From: Microvirga lenta
GTDB taxonomy: Bacteria; Pseudomonadota; Alphaproteobacteria; Rhizobiales; Beijerinckiaceae
Assembly (NCBI RefSeq): GCF_020532555.1
Contig: NZ_JAJBBR010000007.1
Span: forward strand, 186,001 to 250,000
DNA: 64,000 bases
Direction: 5' to 3'
Every line of letters begins with the position of its first letter. Positions within the stretch are counted from its first letter, which is position 1. Shown piece after piece: positions 19,407 to 29,858 of this stretch. The notes below the pieces were generated by a model. It saw only the letters and a program-made list of their open reading frames with translations. It ran no database searches and was not told where the DNA came from. The position numbers and the translations under genes are program-made.

Positions 19407-20129
19407 GTGAAAAAGATTCTCCTCTCTTCGGTTGCTTTCCTCGGCCTCACCGCTGGCGCGATGGCTGCTGACCTTCCGTCCCGCGTTGCTCCGCTCCCGG
19501 TCATCGCTCCCGTTCCGGTGTTCACCTGGACCGGCTTCTACGTCGGCGTGAACGCTGGCTACGGCTGGAGCACCAATGACAGCGGCTACTACGTCGACCC
19601 GACCACCGACCTCATCGTCCGCGGCGGTTCGGATGAGGGTGGCTTCGTCGGCGGCGCTCAGGTCGGCTACAACTACCAGATCGGCAACTTCGTTCTCGGC
19701 GTCGAGACGGACATCCAGTACGCCGACATCGGCGGCCGTGACCGCGGCGCCTTCGACGGCATCGCTTTCCGCGACAGCTCGGACGGCAACTGGTTCGGCA
19801 CCGTGCGCGCTCGCGCTGGTGTGGCCTTCGACCGCGCCCTCATCTACGTGACCGGCGGTCTCGCCTACGGTGACGTTGCTCGCGGCAACAGCTTCTATGT
19901 CGACGCCGACGGCGACTTCATCTACGGCTCCAGCGACGACGTGAACACCGGCTGGACCCTCGGCGGTGGTGTCGAGTACGCCTTCACGAACAACCTGACC
20001 GCCAAGGTCGAAGGTCTGTACGTGAACCTCGACACCTCGAACGACGATTTCGGCTTCTATGCCGACCGCAACAACGCCGAGTTCGGCGTGGTTCGCGCCG
20101 GCCTGAACTTCAAGTTCGGCACCTACTAA
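19407..20129 (+). CDS. Outer-membrane beta-barrel protein, Omp25/RopB-like
   Basis: A 240-residue protein with a classic signal peptide (MKKILLSSVAFLGLTAGAMA, cleavage after Ala20). The mature part is glycine/aromatic rich with TWTGFYVGVNAGYGW at its start, GGAQVGYNYQIG, RARAGVAFDRALIYVTGGLAY, and a C-terminal barrel strand ending in FKFGTY. This is the 8-strand OmpA-like porin family of Brucella Omp25/Omp31 and rhizobial RopB, which supports outer-membrane integrity. The start is GTG at 19407. Codon use is strongly biased, suggesting high expression. A strong terminator follows. Confidence 0.92.
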   Translation: MKKILLSSVAFLGLTAGAMAADLPSRVAPLPVIAPVPVFTWTGFYVGVNAGYGWSTNDSGYYVDPTTDLIVRGGSDEGGFVGGAQVGYNYQIGNFVLGVETDIQYADIGGRDRGAFDGIAFRDSSDGNWFGTVRARAGVAFDRALIYVTGGLAYGDVARGNSFYVDADGDFIYGSSDDVNTGWTLGGGVEYAFTNNLTAKVEGLYVNLDTSNDDFGFYADRNNAEFGVVRAGLNFKFGTY

Positions 20130-20152
20130 GATCTTTCGCTTCGGCGAAAAGG

Positions 20153-20180
20153 AAGGCCCGGGGAAACCCGGGCCTTTTTG
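20153..20180 (+). terminator. Rho-independent terminator of the outer-membrane protein gene
   Basis: The 10-bp perfect stem aaggcccggg/cccgggcctt (20153-20162, 20167-20176) with a GAAA tetraloop is followed by a T-rich run. Confidence 0.93.
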
Positions 20181-20226
20181 TTTGGCCAATCTCCTGGAGC
20201 ATGGTGCTCCCGTGAGGGGCCGGTCC

Positions 20227-20589
20227 TTACTCGACGATGGTCACGACCTTGCGGGTCTGCGGGTCGACGAGGACCACGTTGTCGTCGTGCACGAAGTAGC
20301 GGTAGCCCTTCACGGTCGGAATATCGGCCACGATCGTGTCCGGAACGGTTTGCAGCTCAACGGATTCGGGCACGGTCCAGCCCACCGAGACCTCCTCCTT
20401 CACCGTGACCGGGCTCGACGTGCTCAGCCGCTCGCGGATGATGGTGCGCTTCTCGGGAGCGATGGTGATCGAGCCGGTGGTGGACGGCGAGGTGGTCGTC
20501 GTCGTGGTCGTCACCGAGGTTTGCGCATTGGCCGGAGCGACGGCCAGCAGGCCGATGGTCGCGGCAGCAGCAACGAGTAGCGATTTCAT
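20227..20589 (-). CDS. DUF1236-type small exported protein
   Basis: A 120-residue secreted protein. A signal peptide (MKSLLVAAAATIGLLAVAPANAQ, cleavage near residue 22) is followed by a threonine-rich linker and a domain with KRTIIRERL and YRYFVHDDNVVLVDPQTRKV at its end, as in DUF1236 proteins of Rhizobiales. Their function is unknown; a periplasmic or surface stress role is often guessed. AAGGAGGT sits at ideal distance before the ATG at 20589, so the longer upstream frame is rejected. It converges on the outer-membrane protein gene. Confidence 0.85.
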   Translation of the reverse strand: MKSLLVAAAATIGLLAVAPANAQTSVTTTTTTTSPSTTGSITIAPEKRTIIRERLSTSSPVTVKEEVSVGWTVPESVELQTVPDTIVADIPTVKGYRYFVHDDNVVLVDPQTRKVVTIVE

Positions 20590-20724
20590 CGTCAGACCTC
20601 CTTGATTCCTGACCCAGGCGCCGTGCCGGGTCATCGCAGTCCAACTAACTCAATATGATTATAAGCCGTTCCAGCTTGGCCTTTGCATCCGGGATCCGCT
20701 GCCGCCAACCCCTTCCAAACAAAC

Positions 20725-20752
20725 AAAAAACCGGAGCCCTTTCGGGCTCCGG
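20725..20752 (-). terminator. Rho-independent terminator of glnA
   Basis: On the minus strand the 9-bp stem ccggagccc/gggctccgg with a GAAA loop (20731-20752) is followed by TTTTTTGTTTG. It lies 48 bp after the glnA stop. Confidence 0.93.
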
Positions 20753-20799
20753 CGGAGGAAGACTGCATCACCGCAGTCGGGAGGAAGTCGGCTTCCTGC

Positions 20800-22209
20800 T
20801 CAGCAGGAATAGTACATCTGGAACTCGACCGGGTGCGGGGTCATCTCGAAACGGGCGACCTCGGTCATCTTCAGCTCGATGTAGCTGTCGATGAAGTCGT
20901 CGTTGAAGACGCCGCCGGCCTTCAGGAAGGCCCGGTCCTTGTCGAGGCTGGCGAGCGCTTCGCGCAGCGAGCCGCAGACGGTCGGGATCTTCTTCAGTTC
21001 GCGCGGAGGCAGATCGTAGAGATCCTTGTCCATCGCTTGGCCGGGATCGATCTTGTTCAGGATGCCGTCGAGACCGGCCATCAGCATCGCCGCGAAGGCG
21101 AGATAGGGGTTGGCGGTCGGATCGGGGAAGCGAACCTCGACGCGCTTGGCCTTCGGCGAGGTCGTCCACGGGATACGGCAGGAAGCGGAGCGGTTGCGGG
21201 CCGAGTAGGCCAGCAGAACCGGGGCCTCATAGCCGGGAACGAGGCGCTTGTAGGAGTTCGTCGACGGGTTGGTGAAGGCGTTCAGGGCCTTGGCGTGCTT
21301 GATGATGCCGCCGATGTACCACAGGCACTCCTGCGAGAGGTCGGCATACTTGTTGCCGGCGAACATGGGCTTGCCGTCCTTCCAGATCGACTGGTGGACG
21401 TGCATGCCCGAGCCGTTGTCGCCATAGACCGGCTTCGGCATGAAAGTCGCCGTCTTTCCATAGGATTGCGCGACGTTGTGGATGCAGTACTTGTAGATCT
21501 GCATCTCGTCGGCGGTCTTCACGAGGGTGTTGAACTTCGTGCCGAGCTCGTGCTGGGCGGAGGCCACCTCGTGGTGGTGCTTCTCGACCGTCACGCCCAT
21601 GGCCGCCATGGCCGCCAGCATCTCGCCGCGCATGTCCTGGGCCGAATCGAGCGGCGGAACCGGGAAGTAGCCGGCCTTGGTCTGGATGCGGTGGCCGAGA
21701 TTGCCGCCTTCATAGGCGGTGTCGCCGTTGGTCGGCAGCTCGGCGGCGTCCAGCTTGAAGCCCGTGTTGTACGGGTCGGCCATGAACTTCACGTCGTCGA
21801 AGATGAAGAACTCGGCCTCAGGGCCGACGAAGACGGTGTCGCCGATGCCGGTCGAGCGCAGGAAGGCCTCGGCCTTCTTGGCGATGCCGCGCGGGTCGCG
21901 CTCGTAGGGCTCGCCCGTGGCCGGTTCGAGAATGTCGCAGACGATGGAGAGGGTCGAAGCCGCGAAGAAGGGGTCGACCTGGGCCGTCGTCGGATCGGGC
22001 ATGAGAACCATGTCGGATTCGTTGATCGCCTTCCAGCCGGCAATCGACGAGCCGTCGAACATCACGCCGTCGGCAAACAGGTCCTCGTCGACCATGGACA
22101 CGTCGAACGTGACGTGCTGCCACTTGCCGCGCGGATCCGTGAACCGGAAATCGACATACTTGATGTCGTTGTCTTTGATCGCCTTCAGCACATCCTTGGC
22201 GGTCTGCAT
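20800..22209 (-). CDS. glnA: Glutamine synthetase type I
   Basis: ATP-dependent ligation of ammonia to glutamate, the entry point of nitrogen assimilation. 469 residues, the standard GSI length. Visible motifs: [11 protein letters not shown], the ammonium/glutamate-site [32 protein letters not shown], and the adenylylation site [10 protein letters not shown] with Tyr398, so activity is expected to be controlled by GlnE. It lies 69 bp downstream of glnB on the same strand, the usual alphaproteobacterial glnBA unit. Confidence 0.98.
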   Translation of the reverse strand: MQTAKDVLKAIKDNDIKYVDFRFTDPRGKWQHVTFDVSMVDEDLFADGVMFDGSSIAGWKAINESDMVLMPDPTTAQVDPFFAASTLSIVCDILEPATGEPYERDPRGIAKKAEAFLRSTGIGDTVFVGPEAEFFIFDDVKFMADPYNTGFKLDAAELPTNGDTAYEGGNLGHRIQTKAGYFPVPPLDSAQDMRGEMLAAMAAMGVTVEKHHHEVASAQHELGTKFNTLVKTADEMQIYKYCIHNVAQSYGKTATFMPKPVYGDNGSGMHVHQSIWKDGKPMFAGNKYADLSQECLWYIGGIIKHAKALNAFTNPSTNSYKRLVPGYEAPVLLAYSARNRSASCRIPWTTSPKAKRVEVRFPDPTANPYLAFAAMLMAGLDGILNKIDPGQAMDKDLYDLPPRELKKIPTVCGSLREALASLDKDRAFLKAGGVFNDDFIDSYIELKMTEVARFEMTPHPVEFQMYYSC

Positions 22210-22278
22210 GGTCTTATGGTCCTCTTCTGGCCTTTAAGAATTGTCCTCGGCGTGGAGCCTTGGTCCGGTCGGGCAAGC

Positions 22279-22683
<405 letters not shown>

Positions 22684-22796
22684 TCATCGTTCCAAAGTGG
22701 GCAGTTCTGCCGCTCGGGAAGGCATGGCGTGATTAAAGTTTGTGCAGTTGCATCTTTCCCGATCTTCGCCCCTCCAACCTTGGCTGAATCCGCATC

Positions 22797-24284
22797 GTGC
22801 CTGCCCCTGAGCTCGTTCTGACTCCTCACGAAATGCGGCAGGCCGATGCTGCGACCATCGCCGCCGGCACGTCCGGACTCGAGCTGATGAGGCGGGCAGG
22901 CCTCGCCGTCGCGAATGGGGCTGAACAGATGGTGGCCGAAGGCGGCCGGATCATCGTCGCGGCCGGTCCCGGCCAGAACGGCGGCGACGGGTTCATCGCG
23001 GCGGCGGCTCTGGCCGAGCGTGGATATCGTGTGTCCCTGATCCTGCTCGGCGAAATGCACGTGCTCAAAGGGGATGCGGCGGAAGCGGCGCGGGAATGGA
23101 AGGGCGAGGTTCTGCCCGCCGACGGCGCCTCCCTCGGCGATGCCGATCTCATCATCGATGCTCTGTTCGGCACCGGCCTCACCCGGGATCTCGAAGGGCA
23201 GGCCCGCAAATTCGTCGAACGGATCGACATGGCCGGGAGGCCTGTCCTGGCCGTCGATCTTCCATCCGGTCTGGACGGCGGGACGGGGGAGGTCCGTGGG
23301 GCTGTGGTCAAGGCGACGCGGACGGTGACGTTCGCCGCGCGCAAGCCGTGCCATCTGCTGATGCCCGGACGGCTCTACAGCGGTGCCGTCAAGGTGGCGG
23401 ATATCGGCATTCCAAGGGAAACCCTCGCTACATGCGGAGGGCGCCTGTTCGCCAACGGTCCGGCCCTCTGGAGCAGTCTTCTGCCGAGGCCGGGGCTCGC
23501 CTCGCACAAGTACGACCGGGGCCATACCCTCGTCGCCTCGGGAGGGGCGACCCGAACGGGGGCCGCCCGGCTTGCCGCCAAGGCAGCCTTGCGGATCGGC
23601 TCCGGCCTCGTCACGGTCGCGTCGCCTCCGGAGGCGCTGGGGGTGAATGCGGCGCATCTCACGGCCGTCATGCTGCGGGGCTGCGACGGCCCGGAAGGGC
23701 TGCACGGTATCCTGAAGGACCAGCGGTTCAACGCACTGGTCCTAGGGCCCGCTCTCGGGGTGCATGCTGGGACCCGGGCCATGGTGGCCGTTGCCGTTCA
23801 GGCGCAGCGCAGTCTCGTTCTCGATGCGGATGCCCTCACGTCCTTCGAGGGAATGGCCTCCGAACTGCACCAAGCCTTTCGCTACGCGCCGACCGTGCTG
23901 ACTCCGCACGAGGGCGAGTTCAAGCGCCTCTTCAAGGACCATCCGGACCTGCTTGATCCGCCGTCCAAAATCGAGCGGGCGCGGAGAGCCGCGGTCTATA
24001 CCGGAGCGGTCGTGCTCCTGAAGGGGCCCGATACCGTCATCGCCGCACCGGACGGCCGGGCGGCGATCAACGAGAACGGCACGCCTTACCTGGGAACGGC
24101 GGGATCCGGCGATACCCTATGCGGCATCATCGCCGGGCTCATGGCCCAGGGCCTGCCCGCCTTCGAGGCCGCCTGTGCCGGAACATGGATTCATGCCGAG
24201 GCGGGCGCCGGCTTCGGGCCGGGCCTCATCGCCGAGGATCTGGCCGATCTCCTGCCGGGCGTCCTGCGCCGGCTGCTCACGTAA
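22797..24284 (+). CDS. nnr: Bifunctional NAD(P)H-hydrate epimerase / ADP-dependent dehydratase
   Basis: Repairs damaged hydrated NAD(P)H. 495 residues in two domains. The N-terminal epimerase (about 1-210) has the GPGQNGGDGFIAAAAL motif and ALFGTGLTRDL. The C-terminal ribokinase-like dehydratase (about 225-495) has LVLDADALTSF, VLTPHEGEFKRLF and the GTAGSGDTLCG motif with its catalytic aspartate. The start is GTG at 22797. Its last 8 bp overlap the 3' end of the convergent multicopper-oxidase-like gene. It is divergent from glnB. Confidence 0.95.
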   Translation: MPAPELVLTPHEMRQADAATIAAGTSGLELMRRAGLAVANGAEQMVAEGGRIIVAAGPGQNGGDGFIAAAALAERGYRVSLILLGEMHVLKGDAAEAAREWKGEVLPADGASLGDADLIIDALFGTGLTRDLEGQARKFVERIDMAGRPVLAVDLPSGLDGGTGEVRGAVVKATRTVTFAARKPCHLLMPGRLYSGAVKVADIGIPRETLATCGGRLFANGPALWSSLLPRPGLASHKYDRGHTLVASGGATRTGAARLAAKAALRIGSGLVTVASPPEALGVNAAHLTAVMLRGCDGPEGLHGILKDQRFNALVLGPALGVHAGTRAMVAVAVQAQRSLVLDADALTSFEGMASELHQAFRYAPTVLTPHEGEFKRLFKDHPDLLDPPSKIERARRAAVYTGAVVLLKGPDTVIAAPDGRAAINENGTPYLGTAGSGDTLCGIIAGLMAQGLPAFEAACAGTWIHAEAGAGFGPGLIAEDLADLLPGVLRRLLT

Positions 24285-25641
24285 CTTCGATCCAGGTCCA
24301 AAGGCCCTGGTCGAACCGCTCCATGACCGTGGAGGCCAGCAGCCACTTTCCGGGGTTGTCGGCCACGAAGGCGATGCGAATGGTGCGGTTCTCCGGCACC
24401 TGCACGGTATCGAGGAAATAAGGCTCCCAGCCGTCGTCGAGGGGGTGAAGCAGCCGGAAGACATGGCCGTGGAGATGCATCGGCTGCACGAAACGGGTCT
24501 GGTTGGTGAGGGCCAGCACGACGGGGGTGCCGCGCTTCACCCGGAGCAGCGGGGGCGCAGAGGCATCTCCCGTCGCGCCGTTGAGGGTCCAGGCCGTTCC
24601 GGCTTGGCTTGGCGAGGCCGCAATGGCGATGTCCTTGCGGGCGGCGTCCTGAAGCCGGATCTGCTGCGGAAGCTTTGGGTTGGGCGCCAGGGGAGCGACG
24701 GCCGGAAGGGCCGGTCGCTTCTTGTCCGTGCCCCCGATCTCCACCAGCGGAAACCCGTTGCCGATGAGAGCCATGACTGTGCCGCCTGCCCCCGGCTCGG
24801 CGGGCAGATCGACCAGGACGTCGTAGCGGGTGCCGGGAGGAAAGGGCAGGGACGCCTTGAGGGGTTCGAACGTATCGGTCGGCTGGCCATCCACCGCGAT
24901 GACGGTGGTCCTGATGCCGTCGAAGCGCAGGCGCATGGCGCGCGCGTTGCAGGCATTGGCGAGGCGAAGCCGCACCCGCCCGCCCTGCGGCCCTTCGACC
25001 CGGTGGGGTGTCGCCCTGCCGTTGATCGAGAGGAAGTTTCCGAGGCGGCCCGCCGGATTCTGCTCTCCGTCGAAGGCGGCGAGAGTGCCGTCCTCGTTCA
25101 GGCTCCAATCGTCCACGAGGATGGCGAAGTCGCCATCGACCGTCGGTGGGGTCTCCTCCTCGACGACGAGAATGCCGGAAAGGCCGCGCTCCAGGGGCTC
25201 GGCGCTTCCGCCGAGAATGCACGGGCGGATGAGGAAGGTGCCCGCGTCGGGAGGGGTGAACCGGTACTCGAGGCGGCCGCCCGGCGGCACCGGTTCCTGG
25301 GTCAGGCCGCCGACGCCGTCCATGGCATTCGGGCCGCGAACCCCCTGAAAATGAAGGGATAACGGTTTCGGCGTCTCGTTCCGAAGGGCAAGACGCAACT
25401 CCGCTCCGTGCTTGAGACGGAAAACAGGGCTCAGCACCCCGTCGAAGGACCAGGTCTCAGCCTGCGCGGATGCGTCGGGGCGCAGCTTCTGGGTTTGGGG
25501 CCTTGCTGTCAGGTTCAGACCGTCCTCGGCCTGGGCGCCGGGTGTGGCCGCCTGCCCTGCGGAAGGCTGGGCCGCCGCTCCTCGCGTCAGGCTGACGAGG
25601 GACGTGGCGAGACCGGCGACGGCGGCGCGGCGAGTGATCAT
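24277..25641 (-). CDS. Multicopper-oxidase-fold protein lacking most copper ligands (FtsP/SufI-like)
   Basis: A 454-residue exported cupredoxin-fold protein. The N-terminus MITRRAAVAGLATSL resembles a Tat signal (RR followed by a mild hydrophobic stretch), with cleavage after an AxA near residue 24. The three-domain multicopper-oxidase layout is clear, but the copper motifs are broken. The first HxH is H97-F-Q99 (LHFQG), the second HxH is R139-P-C141, and the HCHxxxH motif is A436-S-T438 with Arg442. The usual axial Met position is Leu447. Only the third motif, MHLHGH (388-393), survives. It is therefore unlikely to be an oxidase. E. coli FtsP/SufI, a Tat-exported divisome protein, is a known copper-free relative by fold; the same role here is inference. 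Confidence 0.82.
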   Translation of the reverse strand: MITRRAAVAGLATSLVSLTRGAAAQPSAGQAATPGAQAEDGLNLTARPQTQKLRPDASAQAETWSFDGVLSPVFRLKHGAELRLALRNETPKPLSLHFQGVRGPNAMDGVGGLTQEPVPPGGRLEYRFTPPDAGTFLIRPCILGGSAEPLERGLSGILVVEEETPPTVDGDFAILVDDWSLNEDGTLAAFDGEQNPAGRLGNFLSINGRATPHRVEGPQGGRVRLRLANACNARAMRLRFDGIRTTVIAVDGQPTDTFEPLKASLPFPPGTRYDVLVDLPAEPGAGGTVMALIGNGFPLVEIGGTDKKRPALPAVAPLAPNPKLPQQIRLQDAARKDIAIAASPSQAGTAWTLNGATGDASAPPLLRVKRGTPVVLALTNQTRFVQPMHLHGHVFRLLHPLDDGWEPYFLDTVQVPENRTIRIAFVADNPGKWLLASTVMERFDQGLWTWIEVT

Positions 25642-25812
25642 CGGAAACTCGATCCAGAGAGGAGGGCGGGAGCCGGATTACAGGGGTCAACGCCAATGGC
25701 CAAGGTCGGTTGCTTTCCCACGGAGAACACGAACTTTTTTGATGCACGGGCCGCTGACCGTGTTATAGAGCCGCGTCCGGACGAGGGGCGCGTGCACCGC
25801 GCCGCCTCCCGC

Positions 25813-25897
25813 GCGGGCGTGGCGGAATTGGTAGACGCACTGGATTTAGGTTCCAGCGGCGAAAGTCGTGGGGGTTCGAGTCCCTCCGCCCGCACCA
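25813..25897 (+). tRNA. tRNA-Leu (anticodon TAG)
   Basis: Acceptor arms gcgggcg (25813-25819) and cgcccgc (25887-25893) pair perfectly, with the encoded CCA ending at 25897. The anticodon stem ctgga/tccag encloses the loop TTTAGGT (anticodon TAG). The extra-long variable arm and the GGTTCGAGTCC T-arm are typical of class II tRNA-Leu. Confidence 0.97.
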
Positions 25898-26009
25898 ATC
25901 CGCTGAGATTGGTATCCGGATGGCTCCTTCGGCCTGGTTGACGGCTTAGTGTCGCATCGGCCGGAGCCTGGGACATAGATTCTTTCGAGGAATGAAGGCG
26001 AATAATACC

Positions 26010-27413
26010 ATGCAGGTGACGGAAACACTGTCCCAAGGCTTGAAGCGAGAATTCAAGGTCGTGCTGCCCGCAACCGAGCTGGAGCAGCGCCTGAACAGCG
26101 AGCTGGCGACCCTCAAGGATCGCGTTCGCATCAATGGTTTCCGCCCGGGCAAGGTGCCCGTGGGACACCTGCGCCGGGTCTATGGCCGTTCCGTGATGGG
26201 CGATGTCGTCCAGAACGCCGTCAACGAGGCGAATCGCAAGATCGTCGAGGACAACAGCCTCAAGCTGGCCTTCGAGCCGCAGATCAAGTTCCCGGAGAGC
26301 CAGGACGAGATCGAGAAGGCGATGGACGCCAAGGGCGATCTGGCCTTCACGGTCGCTCTCGAGGTCCTGCCGACCTTCGAGCTGGCCGACATCTCCGACG
26401 TCGAGGTCAAGAAGCCGGTGGTCGAGGTCACGGACGCCGAGATCAACGAGTCGCTCGAGCGCATGGCCAAGCAGAACCGCTCCTTCGAGCCGAAGCAGGG
26501 TAAGGCCGACAACGGCGACCGCGTCGTGGTCGATTTCGTGGGCCGCATCGACGGCACCGAATTCGAGGGCGGCAAGGGCGAGGACATCCGGGTCGAGCTC
26601 GGCTCCAACACCTTCATCCCCGGCTTCGAGGACCAGCTGGTCGGCCTCCAGGCGGGCGACACCAAGCTCGTGAAGGTCACCTTCCCGGCGAACTACCTTG
26701 CGCCCCATCTGGCCGGCAAGGACGCCGAGTTCGACGTGACCGTGAAGGAGGTCGAGGCTCCCGGCGAGCTGAAGATCGACGATGAGCTGGCCAAGGGCTT
26801 CGGCATGGAGTCCCTGGACAAGCTCAAGGACGCGATCCGCGACGCCATCAAGCGCGATTTCGACGCCCAGTCCCGCCGCAAGGTGAAGAAGGAGCTCCTG
26901 GACGCGCTCGACGCCAAGTACAGCTTCGAGCTGCCCCCGAGCCTCGTGGAGCAGGAATTCGCCGCGGTCTGGTCCCAGGTCGAGGCGGACATGAAGTCCA
27001 ACAACCGTACCTTCGCCGACGAGGACACGACGGAGGAGGAGGCCCGGGCCGAGTACCGCAAGATCGCCGAGCGTCGCGTGCGCCTCGGGTTGGTCCTTGC
27101 ACAGATCGGCGAGAAGTCCGATATCAAGATCTCCGACGATGAGGTCACCCAGGCTCTCATCGAGCGGGTCCGCCAGTATCCCGGCCAGGAGAAGCAGGTT
27201 TGGGAGTTCTACCAGAAGAACCCGCAAGCTCTGGCTGAAATCCGGGCGCCTCTCTTCGAGGAGAAGGTCGTCGACCAGATCCTGTCCCAGGTGAAGGTGG
27301 TCGACGAGCCCGTCACCAAGGAGGCGCTTTTCGGCGACGACGACGGCGAGGAAGCTGCTTCCGAGTCGGAGACGTCCTCGAAGGGCGGAAAGAAGGCTGG
27401 CAAGAGCGAGTAA
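26010..27413 (+). CDS. tig: Trigger factor
   Basis: Ribosome-associated chaperone and prolyl isomerase. About 467 residues. The N-terminal ribosome-binding motif is present ([20 protein letters not shown]), then the FKBP-type domain ([20 protein letters not shown] to about residue 240), then the helical C-terminal chaperone arms, ending in an acidic/lysine tail. I place the start at the ATG at 26010 ([10 protein letters not shown]), with GAAGGCG upstream. The ATG at 25992 has its purine run directly abutting it. It opens the tig-clpP-clpX-lon block. Confidence 0.96.
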   Translation: MQVTETLSQGLKREFKVVLPATELEQRLNSELATLKDRVRINGFRPGKVPVGHLRRVYGRSVMGDVVQNAVNEANRKIVEDNSLKLAFEPQIKFPESQDEIEKAMDAKGDLAFTVALEVLPTFELADISDVEVKKPVVEVTDAEINESLERMAKQNRSFEPKQGKADNGDRVVVDFVGRIDGTEFEGGKGEDIRVELGSNTFIPGFEDQLVGLQAGDTKLVKVTFPANYLAPHLAGKDAEFDVTVKEVEAPGELKIDDELAKGFGMESLDKLKDAIRDAIKRDFDAQSRRKVKKELLDALDAKYSFELPPSLVEQEFAAVWSQVEADMKSNNRTFADEDTTEEEARAEYRKIAERRVRLGLVLAQIGEKSDIKISDDEVTQALIERVRQYPGQEKQVWEFYQKNPQALAEIRAPLFEEKVVDQILSQVKVVDEPVTKEALFGDDDGEEAASESETSSKGGKKAGKSE

Positions 27414-27450
27414 CGCCCTTTCAAGCGTCTCGCCGCTAGCATCATCATTA

Positions 27451-27472
27451 CGGCCGCGCGTCCGCGCGGCCG
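27451..27472 (+). terminator. Hairpin between tig and clpP
   Basis: Arms cggccgcgc (27451-27459) and gcgcggccg (27464-27472) are perfectly complementary with a 4-base loop, followed by GACTTTTG. It is a partial terminator or processing hairpin that overlaps the approach to the clpP ribosome-binding site. Confidence 0.5.
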
Positions 27473-27493
27473 GACTTTTGGAGCAGTGAGACG

Positions 27494-28135
27494 ATGAGAG
27501 ATCCGGTCGCCCTCTTTAACAATACGCTCGTCCCGATGGTGGTCGAGCAGTCGAATCGCGGCGAGCGCGCGTTCGACATCTATTCGCGCCTCCTGCGCGA
27601 ACGGATTATCTTCCTCACCGGGCCGGTCGAAGACTATTCGGCCTCGCTGATCGTGGCGCAGCTCCTGTTCCTCGAGGCGGAGAACCCGAAGAAGGAAATT
27701 TCCTTCTATATCAACTCGCCCGGCGGCGTCGTGACCTCGGGCCTGTCGATCTACGACACGATGCAGTTCATCCGCTGCCCGGTTTCGACCCTCTGCGTCG
27801 GCCAGGCGGCATCGATGGGTTCGCTGCTTCTGGCCGCCGGCGAGGCGGGCCAGCGCTTTGCCCTTTCGAATGCCCGAATCATGGTTCACCAGCCGTCCGG
27901 CGGATACCAGGGGCAGGTGACCGACATCATGATCCACGCGCGCGAGAGCGAAGCCCTCAAGCGCCGCCTCAACGAGATCTACGTGCGGCATACGGGTCAG
28001 GATATCGATACCGTCGAGCAGGCCCTGGAGCGCGACAAGTTCATGACCGCGGATGCGGCCAAGGAATTCGGTCTCATCGACCAGGTCCTCATGAAGCGTC
28101 CCGAGGCGGCCGCTCCTGCCACCCCGACGGCCTAA
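27494..28135 (+). CDS. clpP: ATP-dependent Clp protease proteolytic subunit
   Basis: Serine protease that forms the tetradecameric chamber fed by ClpX or ClpA. 213 residues. Catalytic Ser107 is in [11 protein letters not shown] and His132 in [10 protein letters not shown]. The acid is in the region KEFGLIDQV near residue 182. The ATG at 27494 follows GGAGCAGTGAGACG. ClpX is encoded 226 bp downstream, the usual arrangement. Confidence 0.98.
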   Translation: MRDPVALFNNTLVPMVVEQSNRGERAFDIYSRLLRERIIFLTGPVEDYSASLIVAQLLFLEAENPKKEISFYINSPGGVVTSGLSIYDTMQFIRCPVSTLCVGQAASMGSLLLAAGEAGQRFALSNARIMVHQPSGGYQGQVTDIMIHARESEALKRRLNEIYVRHTGQDIDTVEQALERDKFMTADAAKEFGLIDQVLMKRPEAAAPATPTA

Positions 28136-28361
28136 TCCCTAAAACCTGGGGACAAATTCCTCCCGGATGCGTCTTTTTGGCGTGCGGCCGCGTTTCTATT
28201 GATCGCACGCCCTTCGCGTGTTTGCATGCGGATTCGGGAGGCGAGATAATTTTGGTGGCTCAAATTCTTGGCGCTGGAACCTTTCATTAGCTCCGGCGCT
28301 CATAAACTAAAGGGGTGCAGGGCCGGCAGAGGCCGACCCGGTACCGATTGGAGATGTGATT

Positions 28362-29630
28362 ATGACCAAGGCTGGCGGCAACGACTCCAAGAGCACGCTG
28401 TACTGCTCCTTCTGCGGCAAGAGCCAGCATGAGGTTCGCAAGCTGATCGCTGGCCCGACGGTTTTCATCTGCGATGAATGCGTCGAGCTGTGCATGGACA
28501 TCATCCGCGAGGAGTCGAAATCGTCGCTCGTGAAGTCGCGCGACGGGGTTCCCACTCCCAAGGAGATCAGTCGCGTTCTTGACGATTACGTGATTGGGCA
28601 GGAGCACGCGAAGAAGGTGCTCTCGGTGGCGGTTCACAACCACTACAAGCGCCTCGCCCATGCGACGAAGCACAATGACGTGGAGTTGGCGAAGTCCAAC
28701 ATCCTGCTGATCGGGCCCACGGGCTCGGGCAAGACCCTCCTGGCTCAGACCCTGGCCCGGATCCTGGACGTCCCGTTCACCATGGCGGACGCCACGACCC
28801 TGACCGAAGCGGGCTATGTCGGCGAGGACGTCGAAAACATCATTCTGAAGCTGCTCCAGGCCTCCGACTACAATGTCGAGCGGGCTCAGCGCGGCATCGT
28901 CTATATCGACGAGATCGACAAGATCTCCCGCAAGTCCGACAACCCGTCCATCACCCGGGACGTGTCGGGCGAGGGCGTGCAGCAGGCTCTCCTGAAGATC
29001 ATGGAAGGCACGGTCGCGTCCGTTCCTCCCCAGGGCGGCCGGAAGCATCCCCAGCAGGAGTTCCTGCAGGTCGACACCACGAACATCCTGTTCATCTGCG
29101 GCGGCGCCTTCGCCGGCCTGGAGCGGATCATTGCCGGCCGCGGCAAGGGTACGTCCATCGGCTTCGGGGCGTCCGTCAGCGCGCCTGACGACCGCCGCAC
29201 GGGCGAGATCTTCCGTGAGGTGGAGCCCGAGGATCTCCTGAAGTTCGGCCTGATCCCCGAATTCGTCGGCCGCCTGCCGGTGCTCGCCACCCTCGAGGAC
29301 CTGGACGAGGACGCCCTGAAGAAGATCCTTCAGGAGCCGAAGAACGCCCTGGTGAAGCAGTACCAGCGTCTCTTCGAGATGGAGAACGTGAACCTCACCT
29401 TCCAGGACGAGGCGCTGTCCATGATCGCCCGCAAGGCGATCGAACGGAAAACCGGCGCCCGCGGCCTCCGCTCCATCATGGAGGGCATCCTCCTGGAGAC
29501 CATGTACGACCTTCCCGGCCTCGACTCGGTCGAGCAGGTGGTCATCGGCCCGGAGGTCGTGGAAGGCAAGGCCAAGCCGCTCTTCATCCATGGCGACCGC
29601 GGGGAGCAGACCGCGAGCGCCAGCGCCTGA
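28362..29630 (+). CDS. clpX: ATP-dependent Clp protease ATP-binding subunit
   Basis: AAA+ unfoldase that selects substrates for ClpP. 422 residues. The N-terminal zinc-binding domain has YCSFCGKS and [10 protein letters not shown]. Walker A GPTGSGKT lies near residues 117-124, Walker B is [10 protein letters not shown], and the pore and ClpP-docking loops ([10 protein letters not shown] region) are present. The ATG at 28362 has GGAG at proper distance; a GTG two codons earlier is less likely. In the alphaproteobacterial cell cycle ClpXP degrades CtrA and other regulators. The 226-bp upstream gap has a weak 7-bp inverted repeat (28180-28186/28204-28210). Confidence 0.98.
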   Translation: MTKAGGNDSKSTLYCSFCGKSQHEVRKLIAGPTVFICDECVELCMDIIREESKSSLVKSRDGVPTPKEISRVLDDYVIGQEHAKKVLSVAVHNHYKRLAHATKHNDVELAKSNILLIGPTGSGKTLLAQTLARILDVPFTMADATTLTEAGYVGEDVENIILKLLQASDYNVERAQRGIVYIDEIDKISRKSDNPSITRDVSGEGVQQALLKIMEGTVASVPPQGGRKHPQQEFLQVDTTNILFICGGAFAGLERIIAGRGKGTSIGFGASVSAPDDRRTGEIFREVEPEDLLKFGLIPEFVGRLPVLATLEDLDEDALKKILQEPKNALVKQYQRLFEMENVNLTFQDEALSMIARKAIERKTGARGLRSIMEGILLETMYDLPGLDSVEQVVIGPEVVEGKAKPLFIHGDRGEQTASASA

Positions 29631-29676
29631 GGACCTTTGCAAGGATCCAAATGAAACCGTGCATGGCGGGCATATT

Positions 29677-29708
29677 CTTGAAACATTGTGCCCGCCACGC
29701 CACATAAT
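29677..29708 (+). promoter_or_regulatory. Candidate heat-shock (sigma32-like) promoter of lon
   Basis: CTTGAAA (29677-29683) followed after 16 bp by CCACATAAT resembles alphaproteobacterial sigma32 promoters (CTTGAAA, then a C-rich -10). It is 150 bp before lon, a classic heat-shock gene. The -35 lies in the loop of a ggcgggca/tgcccgcc hairpin (29665-29696). This is a pattern match by eye only. Confidence 0.4.
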
Positions 29709-29858
29709 CTCTGACGTGAACGTCGTCAGCTCAGCATGCGAGGGATGACGCCACGTACCGGACGCAGCAGATAAAAAAAGCTTGAGCGTTTCGGTTTTTC
29801 GTCCGCGGGCCTGCTCATCGGAGGGGCTCTCCGGGCGCAGTTAAAAGGATGTCGTCTC

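Noticed and set aside
20461..20520. Short-repeat array at gtcgtcgtggtcgtc
   Set aside because: It encodes the threonine-rich linker of the DUF1236 protein; not a CRISPR or phase-variable tract.
25642..25812. Possible LexA-like pair gaacacgaac before tRNA-Leu
   Set aside because: The two GAAC words are only 2 bp apart, not the 7 bp needed for LexA.
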